Origin: Phytophthora colocasiae
Lineage: Eukaryota > Oomycota > Peronosporomycetes > Peronosporales > Peronosporaceae
Assembly (NCBI GenBank): GCA_018806915.1
Contig: JAGKQI010000100.1
Span: 2,914,001 to 2,978,000 of the forward strand
DNA: 64,000 bases
Direction of reading: 5' to 3'
Shown here: positions 1 to 10,146 of the stretch, piece after piece
How the letters are laid out: every line of letters starts with the position of its first letter
Numbering within the stretch: position 1 is the stretch's first letter
Notes under the pieces: model-generated
Seen by the model: the letters and a program-made list of their open reading frames with translations, nothing else
Database searches by the model: none
What the model was told of the DNA's origin: nothing
Position numbers and translations under genes: made by a program

Positions 1-3
1 GCG

Positions 4-1319
4 ATGGTGGAGACGGCGTCCGAGCAATTGTCACCTGAGGAACTGCATCGCCGCGAGCGCAACCGCAGCAAAGTGCGACGCAGCTACTACAGAAAGATCG
101 TACGTTGACTAATAACATTTACTAGACGTGTGGTGGTGACTGTTATTGATATGCGCTGTCTTCCTATTTAGTTCAATTTAAACGAGTTACGGGCTCAGGT
201 GGAGACACTGGAAGAAGAGTACGAGCGACTGCTACAAACACAGGAGCGCAGAGCGATAAACCAAGCATCAGAGGAGTTAACCGACACTCTGAACGAAACT
301 GACACACAATCGCTGCTGGATATGACGCTGGAGCCTCTGGGAGACCTTGAGTCACTTGATGAGATGGAGCCAATTGAGCCACTGCCGTTGGTAGGAGAAG
401 AAGAGTTCACTAGCCGTGAGAAGCGGCTGTTGCAACTCGCACGGGTGCGGAAGGCTTTGTACGAGGAGAACGAGTCGCTGAGAGACCGGGAGATGATCTT
501 TGCCAAGGCTTACGGTAGTCTGCAGCACCTGGTGGACGTCCACGCAGAGGACGACAAGGCGGACAGCGCGATCTCGAAGCGCACACAGCTTATGGTCTGG
601 AGGAAGTTCAAAATCGAAGAGTGTCTGGATATCAATCGCGTCGCGTACGGCCAGATCATGGCGGATATTGAAAAGCACCGCCACAAACCCCACAAGGGAA
701 CGACTCTGGGCTGGACCGACCGGCGGCGACTCGAAGACGGGGTTATGCGCTATTGCTTCTCCAAGTTTTTCGCTAACCGAGCGTCCTCGGAACTGGCTGA
801 AAATACGTGGCAGCTTGCCACTGATACGAAGCGAGCGTGTCGCTTCTTCTCTGTGTTCTTGAACGTTGATGTGCATATTGTGCAGCATGTCGATATGAAC
901 AACGTCGTATGCATGCGCACGGTCAACCAGGCGGATCATGACGTGGTGATCAAGAGCCTTTATTTACTGACACGCTTCGAAACGGAGAAAGGGATCATTA
1001 TTCTCGTGCATGGGCTTGATTCGTCACGGCTCGAGGACGATTTCACTACACTCGCGATGGTCGGCAAGGCTGAAGTGTGGGAGAACGACTATCGCTGGTA
1101 AGATAGTTGAATCGGTTTGTTGTTAGCTCAATCTGACTGAGGTGTTTTCCGTTTAGGATACTTCTGGAGGACGAAGAAGGTGGATGCCGTATGTCCTATG
1201 GTGGTTTGGTGCTCGTAGAACACCCTTGGGAGCAATTTTGGCTCTGTGAAGTGCTGTTGTTGACGTTGCGCTGGGAAAGCGCCGTTGTGGCACCACTCTT
1301 TTCCCTGCGTTGCAATTAA
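4..1319 (+). CDS. bZIP transcription factor, 3 exons
   Basis: Nuclear DNA-binding regulator of the bZIP class. Exons 4-99, 172-1097 and 1157-1319; introns 100-171 and 1098-1156 have GT-AG ends and in-frame joins, giving 394 aa from the ATG at 4 (the frame is open to the window edge, so the true start may lie further left). The basic region is residues 15-32 (HRRERNRSKVRRSYYRKI); heptad leucines follow at 38, 45 and 52. By the N-x7-R-x9-L rule the canonical Arg falls on Tyr28, a change at a DNA-contact position. Acidic stretches lie near 70-110. The C-terminal half (about 150-394) may be a START-like fold common in oomycete proteins, but I recognise no exact family. Spliced structure confident; targets unknown. 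Confidence 0.85.
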
Positions 1320-1501
1320 AGTAGCTGGTTAAGCCGATTGAGCTTCGAGGTACCTAGTTTATGAGGAAAATGTACATACAAACAACCCGCCTCACAGGAT
1401 CATTCGTCAAAGCGTACAAGCTCTCGAACATGAAACTACAACGCAGTACACCGATATTGAATAATTATTCATAAATGCCTGTGTCTTCCAGATACAACAT
1501 C

Positions 1502-2491
1502 CTACATAGGTTTGATACCCATGGTGGAGCGCAACTCCTCGTAAACCATTAGCGAAATGATAGTGTGCGGGCCCAGGCGGAACCAGTTAGGCAGCCAACC
1601 CTTAAAGAAGCCACGAACACCTTCAGTACGCAACACTTGCATGAAGGCGCGACCGAGAACGTTTGAACCTCCGCTCTTGGCTTCGTTTTGGATCTGAGTC
1701 TTCATAACATCCATCGGTGACGAAGCTGTAGCCGCCATCAGACCAGCGAACATACTCGAGATCATGTGCACACTCACACCTTCCTCCAGCGACGTCTGCG
1801 TCAGTAAAATGTGCTTCATGTGGTCATAACTAGGCAGTTGAGCTGCTGTAAGGGCCATGGCACGGAAGGTTGTGGCAGCGACGCCACGGTAGAATCCCTC
1901 CACGAGCCCCTCTTGCTGGTAGATCTGACGACACGCAAAGGCGAAGTTGTTGTTGTAGCGAGCACCGGTACGATCGGCTTGCATACGGACTTTGACCAGG
2001 TCCATTGGGTTTACGAGTGCGCTACCAATTCCACCGGTCGCAGCACCGGCCAACAACTTAATGTACAATGGAGAAGTAGCACGCTCATCCGCCGAGACAT
2101 GGAAGACCCTGTCCTCAAACGTCTCTTTGACAACGTCGTACATGCCAAAACGAATACCCGAGTATATGAACTCACGCAGCAGCGACGCCTGCCATCCCTT
2201 AGCCCAACCGGAGATACCTTCCTCGTTCCAAATGGTCTTTAAACCGTGGCCAAAGCCCAAATACCGCGTTTGAGCGGCACCAGCAGCAGCAGCCGTCGCT
2301 GGTTCCAGAGCCTGCAGCTGCAGACGCACTTTGACGACATCGATAGGGTTGGTCACGGCGGTCGCGAGGGTGTTGGCGACGCCACCGAGCAGGATTTTTA
2401 CACCAATGCTCTGCTGCCAGTCGATGTTGTGCTGGGCTACAGCCACCGCCGGAAGCTGCGTGAGTTTGGTGCTTTCGCTGGACGTAGACAT
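1502..2491 (-). CDS. Mitochondrial carrier family protein, copy 1
   Basis: Inner-membrane solute exchanger of the mitochondrial carrier (SLC25) family, 329 aa, single exon. Three tandem repeats of about 100 aa each carry the family signature at the end of the odd helix: PIDVVKVRLQLQ, PMDLVKVRMQAD and PMDVMKTQIQNE. The pattern resembles the UCP/dicarboxylate/oxoglutarate branch, but the substrate cannot be read from sequence alone. The first ~35 residues are hydrophilic. It lies head-to-tail with a close paralogue at 3237-4262, a tandem duplication. The ATG at 2491 is the first in frame. Confidence 0.9.
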   Translation of the reverse strand: MSTSSESTKLTQLPAVAVAQHNIDWQQSIGVKILLGGVANTLATAVTNPIDVVKVRLQLQALEPATAAAAGAAQTRYLGFGHGLKTIWNEEGISGWAKGWQASLLREFIYSGIRFGMYDVVKETFEDRVFHVSADERATSPLYIKLLAGAATGGIGSALVNPMDLVKVRMQADRTGARYNNNFAFACRQIYQQEGLVEGFYRGVAATTFRAMALTAAQLPSYDHMKHILLTQTSLEEGVSVHMISSMFAGLMAATASSPMDVMKTQIQNEAKSGGSNVLGRAFMQVLRTEGVRGFFKGWLPNWFRLGPHTIISLMVYEELRSTMGIKPM

Positions 2492-3236
2492 AGTAGTAGG
2501 GTGACACTAACTGCCGCTGGGGTGAGACCTTGGAGAACAAACGGAGACTCACGCTGCTGGAAACGGAGTGTTGCGGCGATCGTGCGGCCACGATCAATCG
2601 CTGTCGCCTTGTTGGTGCATGGCCTTGAGGTCAAGTTGACGTCTGACTATCTTCACCCAACACGGGCTCCGCTTGTCTCTCATTGCGTTTAGCGGGGACG
2701 CGAGGCATTTGTGGCCTGCTGATAAGAGCTTTGACCCTGTTCATGCTGGTTGTTGGTGTAGGCGGAGCCGGTGAGATGAGTCCGTAAAGGGAAGTGTCCG
2801 TCAGTTCGCGCTTAGCCGGGCCGAAGGTGCTTGGTGACCAAACGTTTGCTGCTTGGTGCAAGGTCGTGTGCACACGTGACGTCGATTTGAAAGCCGCAAT
2901 GCTTCAAATTCGACGAGGAGGACTGGCCGGGGAATCGATTCCGTGCACAATGTACCAGTAGCTGTGCTTGTCAAGCGCTGCTTAAGAGAACTACAGTTTC
3001 ATTGCCTTCGACTTGTGACTTTACTAAGAAACGGTATGTACGTACACATTATCGCGTTTTGTGAGCTGTTCCTCAATACCGACAACTCGAACAGTAACAG
3101 AGGCTGCCTGGAAACGCGCATGCTGGTTTAACATCGAGATCAATTAACGTCGACGAGAACCTTCCTGTCATTCATAGCTTATGAATCACTCACAATACAG
3201 CACGCATTTGATAACCTCCTGCGAGTCCACGTCCAG
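2492..3236. other. Intergenic, 745 bp
   Basis: Spacer between the two tandem carrier genes, holding the promoter of copy 1 and the 3' end of copy 2. No ORF with recognisable content and no repeat seen. Confidence 0.6.
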
Positions 3237-4262
3237 TTATACGGGTTTGATGCCCATAGCAGCTCGCAGCTCCTCGTAGACCATGAGCGAAATGATGGTG
3301 TGAGGGCCTAGACGGAACCAGTTGGCTAGCCAACCCTTGAAGAACCCTCGGACCCCCTCCGTCCGCAGCACGCCCATAAACGCGCGGCCCATGACGTTCC
3401 TACCACCGAGTTTAGTCTCGTTCATGATCTGTGTCTTCATGACGTCCAGAGGAGACGATGCTGTTGCTGCAGTGAGACCAGCAAACATACTGCAGATCAT
3501 GTGGACGGTCACGCCTTCCTCCAGTGGAGTGTGGTGCAACAGCGTCTCCTTCATGTGATCATAACTGGGAAGTTGAGCGGCAGTCAACACCATCGCACGG
3601 AACGTGGTAGGGGCCACACCACGGTAGAAACCCTTGATCAACCCCTCCTCCTGGTAGATCTTCCGGCAGGCGAACGTGAAGTTGTTGTTGTAGCGTGTTC
3701 CCGTGCGGTCCGCCTGCATGCGCACCTTCACGAGGTCCATGGGGTTTACAAGGGCACTACCAATGCCGCCGGATGTGGCACCTGAAATCAGTTTGATGTA
3801 CAGTGGAGTGCGCCTGTGCTCTGCAGCGGACGTGTGGAAGACTTTGTCTTCGTAGAACTCCTTCACCTGGTCGTACATGCCGAAGCGGATACCCGAGTAC
3901 ATAAACTCTCGAAGCAGCGAGGCTTGCAACCCCTTGGTCAGGCCGAGCCATCCTTCCTCCTGTACGATGGTCTTAAGCCCGTGCCCGAATCCCAGATACC
4001 GAGTAGGAGCGACTGTACCAGCAGCCACTGCCGCAGAAGATGTGACGGCCGCTGGTTCCAGCGCCTGCAGTTGCAGTCGCACCTTGACGACGTCAATAGG
4101 ATTGGTCGTTGCTGCGGATATGGTGTTAGCGATGCCGCCCAAGAGGATCTTGAGCCCCACGCTCTGCTGCAGTTCGGCGTGCCTCTGAGCCGCCCCCACG
4201 GCGTGTAAGTGGGCCAGGTGGGCGTCACTGTGGTGCTGCGGCGCGACGTTGGACGTGGACAT
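3237..4262 (-). CDS. Mitochondrial carrier family protein, copy 2
   Basis: Paralogue of the 1502-2491 gene, 341 aa, single exon, from the ATG at 4262. Same three-repeat architecture with PIDVVKVRLQLQ, PMDLVKVRMQAD and PLDVMKTQIMNE. The two proteins align over nearly their whole length; differences concentrate in the hydrophilic N-terminus (His-rich here: QHHSDAHLAHLHAVGAAQRH) and the loop after the first signature (a longer Ala/Val/Ser stretch). Predicted mitochondrial inner-membrane transporter; substrate unknown. Transcribed away from the coiled-coil gene at 4568. Confidence 0.9.
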   Translation of the reverse strand: MSTSNVAPQHHSDAHLAHLHAVGAAQRHAELQQSVGLKILLGGIANTISAATTNPIDVVKVRLQLQALEPAAVTSSAAVAAGTVAPTRYLGFGHGLKTIVQEEGWLGLTKGLQASLLREFMYSGIRFGMYDQVKEFYEDKVFHTSAAEHRRTPLYIKLISGATSGGIGSALVNPMDLVKVRMQADRTGTRYNNNFTFACRKIYQEEGLIKGFYRGVAPTTFRAMVLTAAQLPSYDHMKETLLHHTPLEEGVTVHMICSMFAGLTAATASSPLDVMKTQIMNETKLGGRNVMGRAFMGVLRTEGVRGFFKGWLANWFRLGPHTIISLMVYEELRAAMGIKPV

Positions 4263-4567
4263 GCTCAGAGGCTCGAGTGGTGCGGGATTCCGAGCGAAAC
4301 GGAGACTGAGGAGACTCGAAAGAGCTCTTAATCTTGCCTGGGCTTTGCTTTCGCCAACTTAAAGGTACAGTTGAAGTTAAACGATGTGTATTCGAGTGAA
4401 GCGCAGGTTCAGGTCGTTGGTTTAACAGGTTCGCTACAAAGGCGTGGTGGTCCGGCGGATCGTTCCAGTGTAAGGTGTTGGTTGCTCACTGCGCCATGCC
4501 TACTGCCTCTATAATTAGTGAAATCGACGGAGTGGCTGCGAGCCACGAAGCGATTGAATAGCCATCA
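4263..4567. promoter_or_regulatory. Shared divergent promoter region
   Basis: 305 bp between the starts of the carrier (-) and the coiled-coil gene (+), so it probably contains both promoters. No specific element is claimed. Confidence 0.4.
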
Positions 4568-6010
4568 ATGGCGAGTGGCGCTGCATCTGCACGTGATGAG
4601 GCTGTTGCTGAAGATGACACGTCGTCATGCTGCATTGGCTGCTTTAAGCTGATGCCGTTGCCGCCGGAATCATCACCGGAGAGCAGCGAGTCGCCGAGCG
4701 ACATCATCAACGACAACAACACAGCTGAACCCGAGCTACTGTGCGCATCCTGCATCCATCGCTTGGCAGGTAAAAGCAGCAAATCGCCAGCGGTACAGTC
4801 GAATGGGGGTGGATGTGCAGTGCTGTCACCGCTGCCAAAACTGAGTCTCCTCGTGCGAGCTGAGGCAAAGTGCCAGGACCAACTGGAACAACTACGAAGT
4901 CAGCAAGAAATTCTCAATCAGCAGAGGGAGAGTCTAGAGGCGACCAAGCGAGCGAAGGAAGAGGCCGTTGCTGCCGAACGAGAATTAGCAAGGCAGCGGA
5001 GAAAACACTTTTTGATGACCCAAGAGCGCCGCAGACGCGAAGAAGAGCTCAAACTTCAGATGTTTCAAGGTGAAGAGTTAACGAGTCGTTCCGAGCAGGG
5101 CAATAGCACCGACAGACCAAAGAAACACAAGCCAAGGCCACCGAGAACAGGTATGTTGCAGAGGCGAAAGTCTGAGATAGCAACTGAGATGGAGCCTAGC
5201 GACATGAGTTTACCCTCGGTTGAAATCCCGCTTTCAAACACGACCGCCAGCAATGACAGTGTGGATACAGCTGAGGCTCAAACAATGAGCTTATCGGAGC
5301 GACGACGGCAGATGATGGTTTGCTACTCACAGGACCTTTCGCCGCTCATCGATGGCCGCAAACCAAGACGTATCCCCTTCCCGAAACCTGTAGCTGCTAT
5401 TGTACCGAGCGCCATGATAAGAAGAAGACACACGCCAGATAAAAATGGTTTGGCAACCGTGTCAAGCAACCATCGTGACAAGAGCTCTCGGAAGCAAGGC
5501 ACCAGGCATGCACCAAAGATAACAAAACTTCACCCCCTCGACGAGCAGAAACGATTCATAAAAACAGGACCCCTACAGCACTATGAGAGCAATCAGTTTG
5601 AGGATTTCCATGACCGAGGAAGCAATGGAGCACTGCAACGTCTCCGCCGTCTGTCCGACCACTCCGTCGCATTGACAGCCGAGATCAAACACGTGTCATG
5701 GGCGTACGATCTCACAAAAGACGTTCTACAAGAGAACGACTCAATGGAGGACGCTGGTAGCTTAAACTTCTCAGCACCCGTGTACCCTGCACAGACAGAT
5801 CAAGTCGATACTGGCCTGCAGTTCACAATGTTCCCACTGCAACACCAGCTGCCGAACCCTACGTTTCCTGTTTCAAAACCCGAGCCACTACCTGTGGTGA
5901 CGACGAATGCGCCGCGATGGGAGTATTCTGCCGAGCGCTTATCGAGTCTGTTAGAGAAGTACAAGGTCTCCGTGTCATCCGTTGCAACTTCAACAAGCTT
6001 TGGCCAATGA
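4568..6010 (+). CDS. Hypothetical coiled-coil protein with Cys pairs
   Basis: 480 aa, single exon; the ATG is fixed by an in-frame TAG nine bases upstream. I do not recognise a family. Residues about 20-65 contain two cysteine clusters (CCIGC and CASC) separated by an acidic Ser/Glu/Pro-rich loop, which could bind zinc. Residues about 95-170 form a long charged coiled coil (QEILNQQRESLEATKRAKEE followed by an Arg-rich ERRRREEELKL segment). The rest is disordered and basic. Convergent with glycerol kinase, 155 bp from its stop. Possibly a scaffold or cytoskeletal protein; function not assigned. Confidence 0.7.
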   Translation: MASGAASARDEAVAEDDTSSCCIGCFKLMPLPPESSPESSESPSDIINDNNTAEPELLCASCIHRLAGKSSKSPAVQSNGGGCAVLSPLPKLSLLVRAEAKCQDQLEQLRSQQEILNQQRESLEATKRAKEEAVAAERELARQRRKHFLMTQERRRREEELKLQMFQGEELTSRSEQGNSTDRPKKHKPRPPRTGMLQRRKSEIATEMEPSDMSLPSVEIPLSNTTASNDSVDTAEAQTMSLSERRRQMMVCYSQDLSPLIDGRKPRRIPFPKPVAAIVPSAMIRRRHTPDKNGLATVSSNHRDKSSRKQGTRHAPKITKLHPLDEQKRFIKTGPLQHYESNQFEDFHDRGSNGALQRLRRLSDHSVALTAEIKHVSWAYDLTKDVLQENDSMEDAGSLNFSAPVYPAQTDQVDTGLQFTMFPLQHQLPNPTFPVSKPEPLPVVTTNAPRWEYSAERLSSLLEKYKVSVSSVATSTSFGQ

Positions 6011-6165
6011 TTTGGATGTTGTCCACTTCAACTCGGTAGTCGCACATATATCTGAATACAAAATCACTTGACATTGCTCTTTACTGCGCTACAGTACCTG
6101 CTTGCAGACCTACGTTTGCACCACATACCACCGCCTTATAATCTACTGCTCTGGGGGTCAGCGAT

Positions 6166-7704
6166 TCATTCCTGCTCCTCCCAGTTAAGCGTGCGCTCGA
6201 CAGCCTTGTTCCACTGGTGGATGAAGTGGCCGCGCTTCTCCGCCTCCATATCCGGGTTCCAGGTAGCGCTCACTTGCCAGTTCTCGCGCAACTCCTCAAC
6301 TGTCTTCCAGAAGCCCACAGCCAAACCAGCGGCATACGCAGCACCCAGAGCAGTGGTTTCTGCCACCACGGGGCGAACCACCGGCACGTTTAGCACGTCC
6401 GACTGGAACTGCATCAGCGTCTGGTTCACGACCATACCGCCATCAACCTTGAGCTTGGTAAGGTGGACGCCACTGTCGCCCTCCATTGCAGCCACCACCT
6501 CCTGCGTCTGGAACGCAGTAGCCTCCAGAGCAGCACGGCAAATGTGCTCGCGGGTAGCGTAAGAAGTCAGACCGACCATGACACCACGAGCATCGTCACG
6601 CCAGCGAGGCGCAAACAGGCCGGAGAACGCCGGCACTAGGTACACACCACCGTTGTCCTTCACCTGCTTGGCGAACTCCTCGACCTCTGGCGCACTGCTG
6701 ATCATCTTCAGGTTGTCACGCAGCCATTGCACAAGCGATCCGGCGTACGAGATGGATCCCTCCAGCGCGTACACAGCCGGTTGGTCGCCAATCTTGTAGC
6801 CCATTGTGGTAAGAAGGCCCTTGGTCGAAGGCGTAGGCTTGGTGCCCGTGTTCATCATGAAGAAGCAGCCCGTACCGTACGTGTTCTTGGCCTCACCGGG
6901 TGAGAAACACGTCTGGCCAAACAACGCCGCCTGCTGGTCGCCCAGGTCGCCAGCAATGGGGATACCGGGGATGACACTATCCTTGTGGCCAGAGGCGTAG
7001 ACCTCCGAGCTGGAGCGGATCGCCGGCAGCATCGACTTAGGGATGTTGAGGCACTTGAGAATGTCGTCGTCCCACTGAAGCGTGTCCAGACGCATGAGGT
7101 TCGTACGAGAAGCATTGGTCACGTCGGTCACGTGCACACCGCCATCCACGCCACCGCTGAGCTTCCAAATCAGCCAAGTGTCCATGTTTCCGAAGATGGC
7201 ATCCCCAGACTCGGCCTTAGCGCGCAGGCCAGGCACGTTCTCGAGCATCCACATGATCTTGACAGCCGAGAAGTACGTGGCAATGGGCAGACCAGTGACA
7301 GAGCGGAAGCGGTCACCTCCAGTACCTAGGAAGCCTGCGCCCTCGCCGTTTTTGAGACGGTGCACGATCTCCGTGGTGCGTGTATCGTGCCAGACAATGG
7401 CGTTGTAGAGGGGCTTGCCAGTGACGCGGTCCCATACGAGAGCCGTCTCACGCTGGTTGGTGATGCCGATGGCCTGCAGCTGCGAGAGCTCAATGCCGCC
7501 CTTGGACAGCGCCTCACGCACGCACAACTCGACATTCCGCGTGATCTCATCGGCGTCATGCTCGCACCAGCCTGGCTGCTGGTAGATCTGCTTGTGCTCC
7601 ATCTGGTGCGTGGCCGCGATGTTGCCGCTGTGGTCGAACGCGATGAAGCGCGAGCTGGTAGTGCCCTGGTCAATGGCACCGACGTACGACGTAGGGGAAG
7701 CCAT
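6166..7704 (-). CDS. Glycerol kinase
   Basis: ATP-dependent phosphorylation of glycerol to sn-glycerol 3-phosphate, feeding glycolysis and lipid synthesis; FGGY family. 512 aa from the ATG at 7704, the usual length (about 500). N-terminal nucleotide fold begins [18 protein letters not shown] (phosphate loop); glycerol-binding region includes [19 protein letters not shown] and CEHDADEI; the C-terminal ATPase lobe has [18 protein letters not shown] and [19 protein letters not shown]. The frame is open 51 codons further up (to an ATG at 7857) with a Ser/Arg-rich leader; that longer form could be a mitochondrial isoform, but the downstream ATG fits the family better. Confidence 0.93.
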   Translation of the reverse strand: MASPTSYVGAIDQGTTSSRFIAFDHSGNIAATHQMEHKQIYQQPGWCEHDADEITRNVELCVREALSKGGIELSQLQAIGITNQRETALVWDRVTGKPLYNAIVWHDTRTTEIVHRLKNGEGAGFLGTGGDRFRSVTGLPIATYFSAVKIMWMLENVPGLRAKAESGDAIFGNMDTWLIWKLSGGVDGGVHVTDVTNASRTNLMRLDTLQWDDDILKCLNIPKSMLPAIRSSSEVYASGHKDSVIPGIPIAGDLGDQQAALFGQTCFSPGEAKNTYGTGCFFMMNTGTKPTPSTKGLLTTMGYKIGDQPAVYALEGSISYAGSLVQWLRDNLKMISSAPEVEEFAKQVKDNGGVYLVPAFSGLFAPRWRDDARGVMVGLTSYATREHICRAALEATAFQTQEVVAAMEGDSGVHLTKLKVDGGMVVNQTLMQFQSDVLNVPVVRPVVAETTALGAAYAAGLAVGFWKTVEELRENWQVSATWNPDMEAEKRGHFIHQWNKAVERTLNWEEQE

Positions 7705-9353
7705 GGCGGAGAAGAAGAAGCAGGAAGGGGACGGGGAGAAAGGAACCGCTTGAGTCTCACGAAGACACTTGCGAAGTGAGGGCAGTCGAACTTGACGTCT
7801 AGCGGCAGAGCACGAGGTGAAGCGAGGCCACATGGCGTTTTGATGCCTGCTTGTCAAGCGCAGAAATGGTGACTAGGTATCTTTATGTTTGGGTACAAAA
7901 TGACAAATGGGCATTCGTGCACCAAGACATATATTCCCGAGAGGTGTCTTGGACAACCTTGCAGGCTGCAAGTTGCAGCAGCACATACCAGACGTTCCGT
8001 CAGTCGGTGCCGAAGTGGCAGCATTGAATCGAGCTCTGCCAACGAATCGCATGGATGAAGCCTCCCCAAAACTGCTGCCGCCAATGTGCCCAATTGAAAA
8101 ATGGGCATTGCGATCTTGATGGACCCTAAAGATGATGCGCCAGCATCGTTGTTGAACCAGCGGAGGCTGCCAAAGTTCAATGAGAACCGTCGAAAACGCA
8201 GGTGCTATGTTTTTTGCAAAACACGTTCATTGAAGTTGATTTTACTTTGGATTTGTATTGCCTTGACTCCATTCTGTATTATCCCAACGTAATTTGCAAA
8301 ATTGATCAATATATTTTCGTGAAATGATATTTGGAAATCGAAGATGCAGACGAAGTGTGCAGAGGCCGGCCGTTTTCACGCCAAGGTTCCACCACTGGTA
8401 CAACGAGCGCTTCCTGGCCTCTCGTTGCGCGTGTCAGTTGAACTCGAGGGCTCAGGTCATCACATTGTCGAAATTGATTCCGCTGCCGACTGGAGATGTG
8501 ACGAGAGCTGAGCGCATTTCAGGGAGTACTTAAGCATCTTTCGGCGAATGTACAATCTGACTGCAAGCATGTATGTTAGACGAAATGGTGCGTGTGGTGT
8601 CTTGACAAGATCCACACTCAATCCACGAAGTGAGAGAGAGAGAGAGAACCAAACGACGACGCCAGGTGCAAGGTGCTTACGCGCACCAGCCGGTAGTCAA
8701 ATTACTGGGTGAGGTGTGCGACTGAGGGGGCTCTGTTGCTGTTGCTAAGAACAAAGGCACGTACATGTACATAGCATTTTAAGGTCACCTTGGTGTCCAT
8801 TTGGACGGGGGTGTAGTTGTCGTGCGGCGATACAACTCGAGTAACGATCTGCTCAACGGTTTAGTCTATCAGCAAAATTGAACTGAGGTGCCAGCCTTGA
8901 ATTCCTCCTCAGTCTCAAACTTACTCAGTGAAAATCAAGGGAAAATGAGGTCACCGCGCAGTGGCCCTAGATCTGGACGCATTCATGACTGGAGGGGGTC
9001 TGTGGGAGAGCGGCATTCTCGTTGGTCGAGATCACCTGGACAAATTGTGCGAACGATGAGCAGATGCACAGCGGATAATGTCTAAGATCAAGGAAATTCA
9101 CAGTCAATGCAAGGGGAAATGTTCGCGAGACCCAAGCGAATTCTTGGACTGTGCTACCTCCAAGATGAAGAACTGTTCGAACGAGCTACACTTCCAGACC
9201 TGGGCATACCCTAAAATCACTACGACACAGCCCAGACTTGCGGATATTGTTCCAGGCTCCACTTAAGGATTGATCGCAGCATGAACGCTGTAGTATCCTT
9301 CAATTTGTTACAGACAGAGATTAGCTAGAAAAAGTTAGACTGTGTTAGACCAA
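7705..9353. other. Intergenic, no gene recognised
   Basis: Short ORFs only, none with family resemblance or coding texture. A (GA)n microsatellite lies at about 8632-8647. The right end leads into LTR-like debris at 9354. Confidence 0.5.
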
Positions 9354-9425
9354 CTGTAACGGGGGGGGGGTAACACGTCTACCAGTGTGTCTGCACCATT
9401 CTTGTTTTGAGTATTTTCTTGGAGA
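9354..9425. repeat. LTR-like debris with G10 tract
   Basis: Starts TGTAAC followed by ten G (9361-9370), then TAACACGTCTAC, a 12-base match to the first bases of the Gypsy-A LTR that begins at 9426. Similar G-rich tracts precede TGTAAC LTR starts elsewhere in the window, so this may be the edge of an older related LTR. Too short to be sure. Confidence 0.35.
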
Positions 9426-10136
9426 TGTAACACGTCTACTAACACCTGCGTGCCGGCGGGTAATATAGTTGTCCGTGCTTCGCTTACGTTTTCTTGCCTG
9501 GGTTCTCCTTCAACGTCCGTCCAACACTCGATGGCTCGGTTCACCGCGCCGGTACGCCACTCGTCAGTGTGCGCCCCTATTTGTATTACTCTCTACGCTT
9601 CGTCCGTCCTACAGCTACAACTAACCGGGACTGTAAGGTGCGACTACCTACAGGTCAAACGACTTCGTACTGGGATAATGAGCTCCTCGCACCGTTCAAC
9701 AACAGTGAGCTCCACGCTTCTCACGTCCAATGACTGTGAGTCAACCAAGCTTCCTGCTAACCGTTCAACAACGAGTCAGCACGTCGCCTCCACACGTAGC
9801 CTTGCCCGAGCCTAGTCCACCTCGTCAGCCTCTCCGTTTAGCCATCGCCTTCAGCCGTCCGTTTCGTCCGTCCGTCCGTCCACACTAAAGTTGTGCTCTT
9901 CCGTGGCAAAAATCGAAGTGAGACCTCGCCGTAGCCTCCGTCCAACCCACTGGAAGATCGCCACGTGCTCACTTCCGGGCCTCTAGCTGGAACCCACGGG
10001 AGGTATCTAACAGCGACCGAGGTACTTCAACCACTCCGGCCGACCGCGCATCCCCCGAGGCCACTTCATCGTTCCGCGCCTCGTCCGTCGTTTCGCCTAG
10101 CCGCGCGAACCCTTCACGCATCGAGGATCCCTTACA
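9426..10136 (-). repeat. Gypsy-A 3' LTR (left copy)
   Basis: 711 bp, same length as the right copy and identical except for one base. Contains a (GTCC)n/(CGTC)n stretch near 9860-9885. It begins 10 bp after the pol stop codon in element orientation. Confidence 0.93.
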
Positions 10137-10146
10137 CGCCTTCTCC

